Shown one piece after another: positions 60,301 through 64,000 of a stretch of DNA of 64,000 nucleotides. Positions within the stretch are counted from its first letter, which is position 1, and every line of letters begins with the position of its first letter. Below the pieces are notes generated by a model, which saw only the letters and a list, made by a program, of their open reading frames with translations, searched no databases and was not told the origin of the DNA. The stretch covers positions 992,001-1,056,000 of the forward strand of contig NC_057374.1 of the NCBI RefSeq assembly GCF_016906535.1, written 5' to 3'. The position numbers were made by a program, and so were the translations under genes. This DNA is from Rhizoctonia solani. Lineage: Eukaryota; Basidiomycota; Agaricomycetes; Cantharellales; Ceratobasidiaceae.

Positions 60301-62589
60301 CTTTGGACCGAATATGCATAGGCGGGATAATCTATTGCTCTTCTACTCGCATGGGCTCGCACGATTGTGGGATATGAAAACACATGAATTTTGGCGTTCG
60401 ATGCAGCAAAACAAAGGCGAGGAATTGCTTGATCAAGGGGGTTGGTTTGAAGTGTGGGTTCATCTTTGCTGTGCTGCTCTTTAAAACCAATCCATTTGGC
60501 AGACCGGTCGGACGATGGGAAGCACCGAGATCTTTTCATATCCTTGGTGCACTACAGAATAACATATCATCGCCAGATGCGTCTGCGACCCTCATGGTTG
60601 ATGTGTCTTCGCTCTCAGACCTGGCTGGAAAACATCCTACAATAGGGCAACCCCAAGAACGAAAGCCGGACATTGTGCGCAAACAAATCTCACAAATTAT
60701 AGCAGCCATAGCTCCTTGTGGAATGGACGATGATGTAGACAAGTCGTGCGAAGGTGCATTTCGTACATGTAATGTGGGCAAGGTCTCATGGGGTCTGATC
60801 AGGTATGGCAACCACATTTTGGATCTTTCACCAATTGACCGGAGCACAGCGAGAGATTTGGAGTTAGTTCAATCATAGTATCCGATGACGCGGCAGGAGT
60901 CTGGAAAGTCTCACCGCGATACACTGCATTAAGGCTGCTGAGTGTGGTTACGCTATTAAGGACTGCCGCATCATTCGAAGGTATGTGGTCGGTTATATGG
61001 GCGTAAACGATAGTTTTACTTCTAAAATACAGAACATGAGCAAGACGTTAGCAGAATACTCGCGTTTTATGTTGGCTGCCTGGCAAATGCAGTTGGACCG
61101 GAATTTCAGCCCCCCTCCCTGAGCGTGCTTGCTACATTCTGGGTTAGTAGCTCTGGTAAGCATCAATCCGACTCGCCTTGGACTGTGGATACCTAATAAT
61201 AATCCAGATGAAGTTCGACAAGCTGCTAGGTTGCTTTTCGAGTCCAGGCTATCTCAGATGGAGGAGGCAGAGGTTGTCCAATGTGTTACATTCTGGCGTG
61301 AACACCGTACGTTGATGATTTATTTCTGCCATCGTTAGTTAATTAAATCAAAGGCAGTGCCGACATTGCAGCCGCTAGATATGGCTCATTCCCCCTTAGC
61401 TGTTCAAGCGCTCGTAGTTTGTGCAGTCATTGCCGCAAGTAGACATTCGTTGTTGCCAACAGTGTAAGATTGGTCGGACCAATTAGGGCAAAACACCCTT
61501 TACTGAAGCAAGACTATAGTTACGTGAAAGACATCGCCAAGTCTATTGCGTTGTATTTGCACGATGAACTCGAAGCATCTACCTCGCCGGTGAATCGTAT
61601 CCTTTCCATTGAATTATCTTCACGTGGTTTTCAAGTGTGGCAGCATCACATCGATGCGATGGAAATGCTTCGTGCATTATTTGGTTTCGCCATGTTGCCT
61701 TCCGGAGGGGGCAAAAATGTGGGAGGGAAAGAAGCACGAGCAGCAGTCTTGCAGATTGCAGCTAGCAGTACGCCCCTGTTCATGACTACATTGTCATTAG
61801 ATATTACCCAACCTAAGTCGACGGAGCATCGACGTGCAACTATGCAGCTGGTTGCATTCATTGTTCGCAAGGTAAGTTCGTCGACTTGATTATTGCAGGG
61901 GAGGTGCCAAGCAGACCATACAGAAACCATTGGTGCTATATCCGAACCTACCTCGTTTAGTCGAGGCAGTTGTTAAATCACTTGACCCAAACTCGACCGC
62001 CGCAAGAGATGCCATTGTAGACGCCGCGACAGAGATTCTGGCCGAGGTCGTGCGCATGTAAGTCTACGATAAATTTCTTACAGATCCATCTGACGTGCTT
62101 CCAGTTATCCAAGTGTTGACTTTCATACTGCCACTCAAAAACTTGCGGTTGGAACACCAGAAGGCGCGGTGATCGTCTACGATCTTAAAACCGCAACCCG
62201 GCTCTACGTCTTAGAGGGACATTCTCGCCGCTTGACTGTTTTGAGCTTCTCACCCGATGGCCGGCGACTAGCCACGGCCAGTCTAGAAGAAAGTGTCGTA
62301 ATGGTCTGGAAGGTGGGAGCTAGTTTCACGAGCTGGTTCGCACCAGGGGTTCCCCCTCGTCAGGGACACGGTCATGGGGAGCCATTCAAGCGACTAGATT
62401 TCAACGTGGGTGATGAGGGTGAGTCTTCATAATTTATAATTTATACTTTATACTAAATGCTGCATTCCCACCGTATTTTAAGCATATATGACGATTGCGG
62501 CAACACTCGAATGGGTTAACTTTACATGGCCTACTGATCGAACGGCGCGGCTGAGCATCCGAGACAGCATGCTCACATTCAATTGCTGA
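57324..62589 (+). CDS. WDR7/rabconnectin-3-beta-like WD40 protein
   Basis: This is a large scaffold protein; in animals WDR7 works with rabconnectin-3 and the V-ATPase. Start 57324 (MSDQPLKIIATCASRDPLAS); the first exon ends at 58276. N-terminal repeats include LVALALGCKDGSIFTF and, after a Ser/Pro-rich insert of about 180 residues, LSLLSLNDGCCLASIHADD. The middle has MLAYVNNDGHVVISPL and GGIACWDSRNLKLVARWTIF. The C-terminus has VAFIVRK, then TQKLAVGTPEGAVIVYDLKT, ATRLYVLEGHSRRLTVLSFS, PDGRRLATASLEESVVMVWKV and FAPGVPPRQGHG, ending at TGA 62587. Many exons between 58.3 and 62 kb are short and I did not fix every junction; frame slips like those elsewhere may add to the difficulty. The C-terminal block is the basis of the name. 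Confidence 0.7.
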
Positions 62590-62845
62590 GTCAGCCTCCT
62601 CGTCCCTGTTTAGTGACCTGTGTACTATATTTTAGCGGGCTTTGGCGCTGGTCTGTGCGCCCCCTGAGGGAGTTTAGGGGAGGAGCGAGGGTATATAATC
62701 CCTTCAACGAGTGTTCTTTCTCTCCATCTTGCTTTCGTTCCACCACCCCGCCTATCCTCTTCGTCCCGCATTTACGCGCCCTTTTACTTTTACTTTACAA
62801 CATATTAGTCAATCTTCACTCTCTTATTTACACAACCAATACACT
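62590..62845 (+). promoter_or_regulatory. Promoter of Gly-rich secreted protein
   Basis: A strong TATATAA box at 62692-62698 is followed by a long CT-rich leader (62715-62840) up to the start codon at 62846. This is the arrangement of highly expressed fungal genes. Confidence 0.6.
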
Positions 62846-63490
62846 ATGATTGCTCTCCGTGTTGCCACTCTCACTACTCTTGTCGTCTTCGTCGCTGCGG
62901 CTCCTACTCCTCGTCCTTGGGACGGTGGGGATGCGTATGTATAATCCATTGTATGCGGCCAGTATGTACAGTTAACATTCGAATTCAGTTACACCGGTGT
63001 TGGCGGCCAGGCCTTTGGTGGTTCCGTCTACGGTGGTGAAGGCAAAGGACCTCTTGGCCTTGGTCCCATCAAGGCGCTCAATATTAACTCTGGCAATGCC
63101 GGTGACGGCGGAGCTGCTGATTCTGGCGTTGCCGTTGGTGGAAAGGGAGGCGACAAGTGGGTAGCTCGAGAGGCTAGCATTTCTCTCAGGAATTAACCGC
63201 ATATATCTGTACTTTCTAGAATTACCAAAGGCGGAAAGAAGGGCAGCAAGAAGGGAACTTCTGCCGGTGGCTCTGGGGGCGGAAACGCCTATACCGGTAA
63301 CGGTGGCCAAGCCTCTGGAGGTAACGTTTATGGTGAGAGTGGGATCAGCATTCTCAACATTGGGTCTGGTAAGTATCTATTTGACATTTCGGGGCTGCTG
63401 CTCATGTATTCTATAGGCAACGCTGGGGATGCTGGCTCTGCAACCAGCGGATCGTCATTTGGCGGCGATGCTGGAAAGATGATCAACTAG
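62846..63490 (+). CDS. Secreted glycine-rich repeat protein
   Basis: Signal peptide IALRVATLTTLVVFVAAAPT, then about 150 residues rich in Gly, Ser and Ala. Two repeats of one module are visible: AYTGVGGQAFGGSVYGGEG followed by LNINSGNAGDGGAADSG, and AYTGNGGQASGGNVYGESG followed by LNIGSGNAGDAGSATSG. A Lys/Gly linker (KGGKKGSKKGTS) separates them. No Cys. Several short introns; the first (from 62934) lies shortly after the signal-peptide exon. Probably a cell-wall or secreted matrix protein; the repeat suggests a stacked beta structure. I do not recognise a named family. Confidence 0.78.
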
Positions 63491-63616
63491 ATGCTTGTAC
63501 TCTGAAAGTTGAACACTGTGGCTACTAGTGTATGGCTGTATTGTAATTGTATTCCTGATTCTATAAATGTTTTTTATATTGTGGTACGGTTGTATCATAC
63601 AGTTTGGACGGAGAAA

Positions 63617-63965
63617 TCATGCGGTAAGGTCGCAGGCGTATGGGCGGACCGCACACCACTCGGGCTGGAGAGCAATGGCACGTACCCCGCGCTGCACCAT
63701 ACGATAACGGATGTCGTGTAAACGGGGCAAAGCCTCGGTAACGTTTCGGTTACCGCCAGTCCAAAACACTTCGGCACCAGCAGCAGCACGGGGCCAGACA
63801 ATAGAATCCAAATTGGAAGGATCAGATTGTTCTGTCCACAAGAGAGATTGTCCTGGAAGAAGATGAGGCCCGACATGGTAAGCCATAGTGTGATACCAAC
63901 TCACCTCCCATCACGAGGCTGGCTTGATCTCCAGTTGTGCCATTTAGTGGATCAAATGAATAGGC
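63617..63965 (-). CDS. GH20 beta-N-acetylhexosaminidase, C-terminal part
   Basis: Only the last two exons lie in the window (63965-63905 and 63850-63617); the 5' part, with the catalytic Asp-Glu pair, is beyond the right edge. The visible C-terminus, SLLWTEQSDPSNLDSIVWPR, then AAAGAEVFWTGG, LPRLHDIRYRMVQRGVRA and LQPEWCAVRPYACDL, is typical of fungal GH20 enzymes that cleave terminal GlcNAc from chitin oligomers. Ends at TGA 63617, tail to tail with the Gly-rich gene. Confidence 0.85.
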
Positions 63966-64000
63966 CTATAAACCAAATTAGAGGTGAAAACTTCGGACGT

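Overview
This is a 64 kb stretch of a filamentous basidiomycete nuclear genome, most probably an Agaricomycete of the Rhizoctonia (Ceratobasidiaceae) kind. Almost every gene is cut by several short GT-AG introns of about 40-65 bp, genes lie close together on both strands, and there is a DDE transposon of a type common in mushrooms. The species guess rests on gene content and general resemblance, not on a search.

Layout. 1.9-10.4 kb: exosome subunit RRP40 (-), a Rad60-type SUMO-like-domain protein (+), a Rax1-like RGS/membrane protein (+), and a seven-transmembrane receptor-like protein with a long cytoplasmic tail (+). 11-17.9 kb: a small orphan, a DUF202 membrane protein (-), two tandem CipC-like stress proteins, and a secreted Cys/Trp-rich repeat protein. 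18.1-31.2 kb is a housekeeping block: a Thp1/Csn12 PCI protein (-) divergent from the SET2 H3K36 methyltransferase (+), V-ATPase subunit c (-), thioredoxin reductase (-) divergent from exosome nuclease RRP6 (+), and a Cbf1-type bHLH factor (-). 32.7-35.9 kb: ALG6 glucosyltransferase (-) and a small orphan (-).

36.5-39.4 kb is a 2.9 kb transposon with 291-bp terminal inverted repeats flanked by TA. Its transposase is broken by three in-frame TGA codons. 39.7-49.6 kb: a disordered CaaX-box protein, mitochondrial ribosomal protein uL5m, a ribosomal-L1-domain nucleolar protein, a cyclophilin, a MAP kinase kinase and a LURP-one-like protein (all +). 50-53.3 kb: a secreted subtilisin-like protease and a pectin methylesterase (both -). 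54.8-62.6 kb: chorismate mutase and a large WDR7-like beta-propeller protein (+). The window ends with a secreted Gly-rich repeat protein (+) and the 3' end of a GH20 hexosaminidase (-).

Functional themes are RNA surveillance and transcription-coupled chromatin (RRP40, RRP6, SET2, Thp1/Csn12), signalling (7TM receptor, Rax1-like protein, MAPKK), and secreted plant- or wall-active proteins (pectinesterase, subtilase, Cys-rich and Gly-rich proteins, GH20). The genes do not form an obvious pathway cluster and I see no clear new system. Two observations deserve most attention: the recently inserted, CpG-decayed transposon, and a recurring pattern of missing bases that breaks reading frames in at least nine otherwise ordinary genes, which looks like sequence error rather than pseudogenes.
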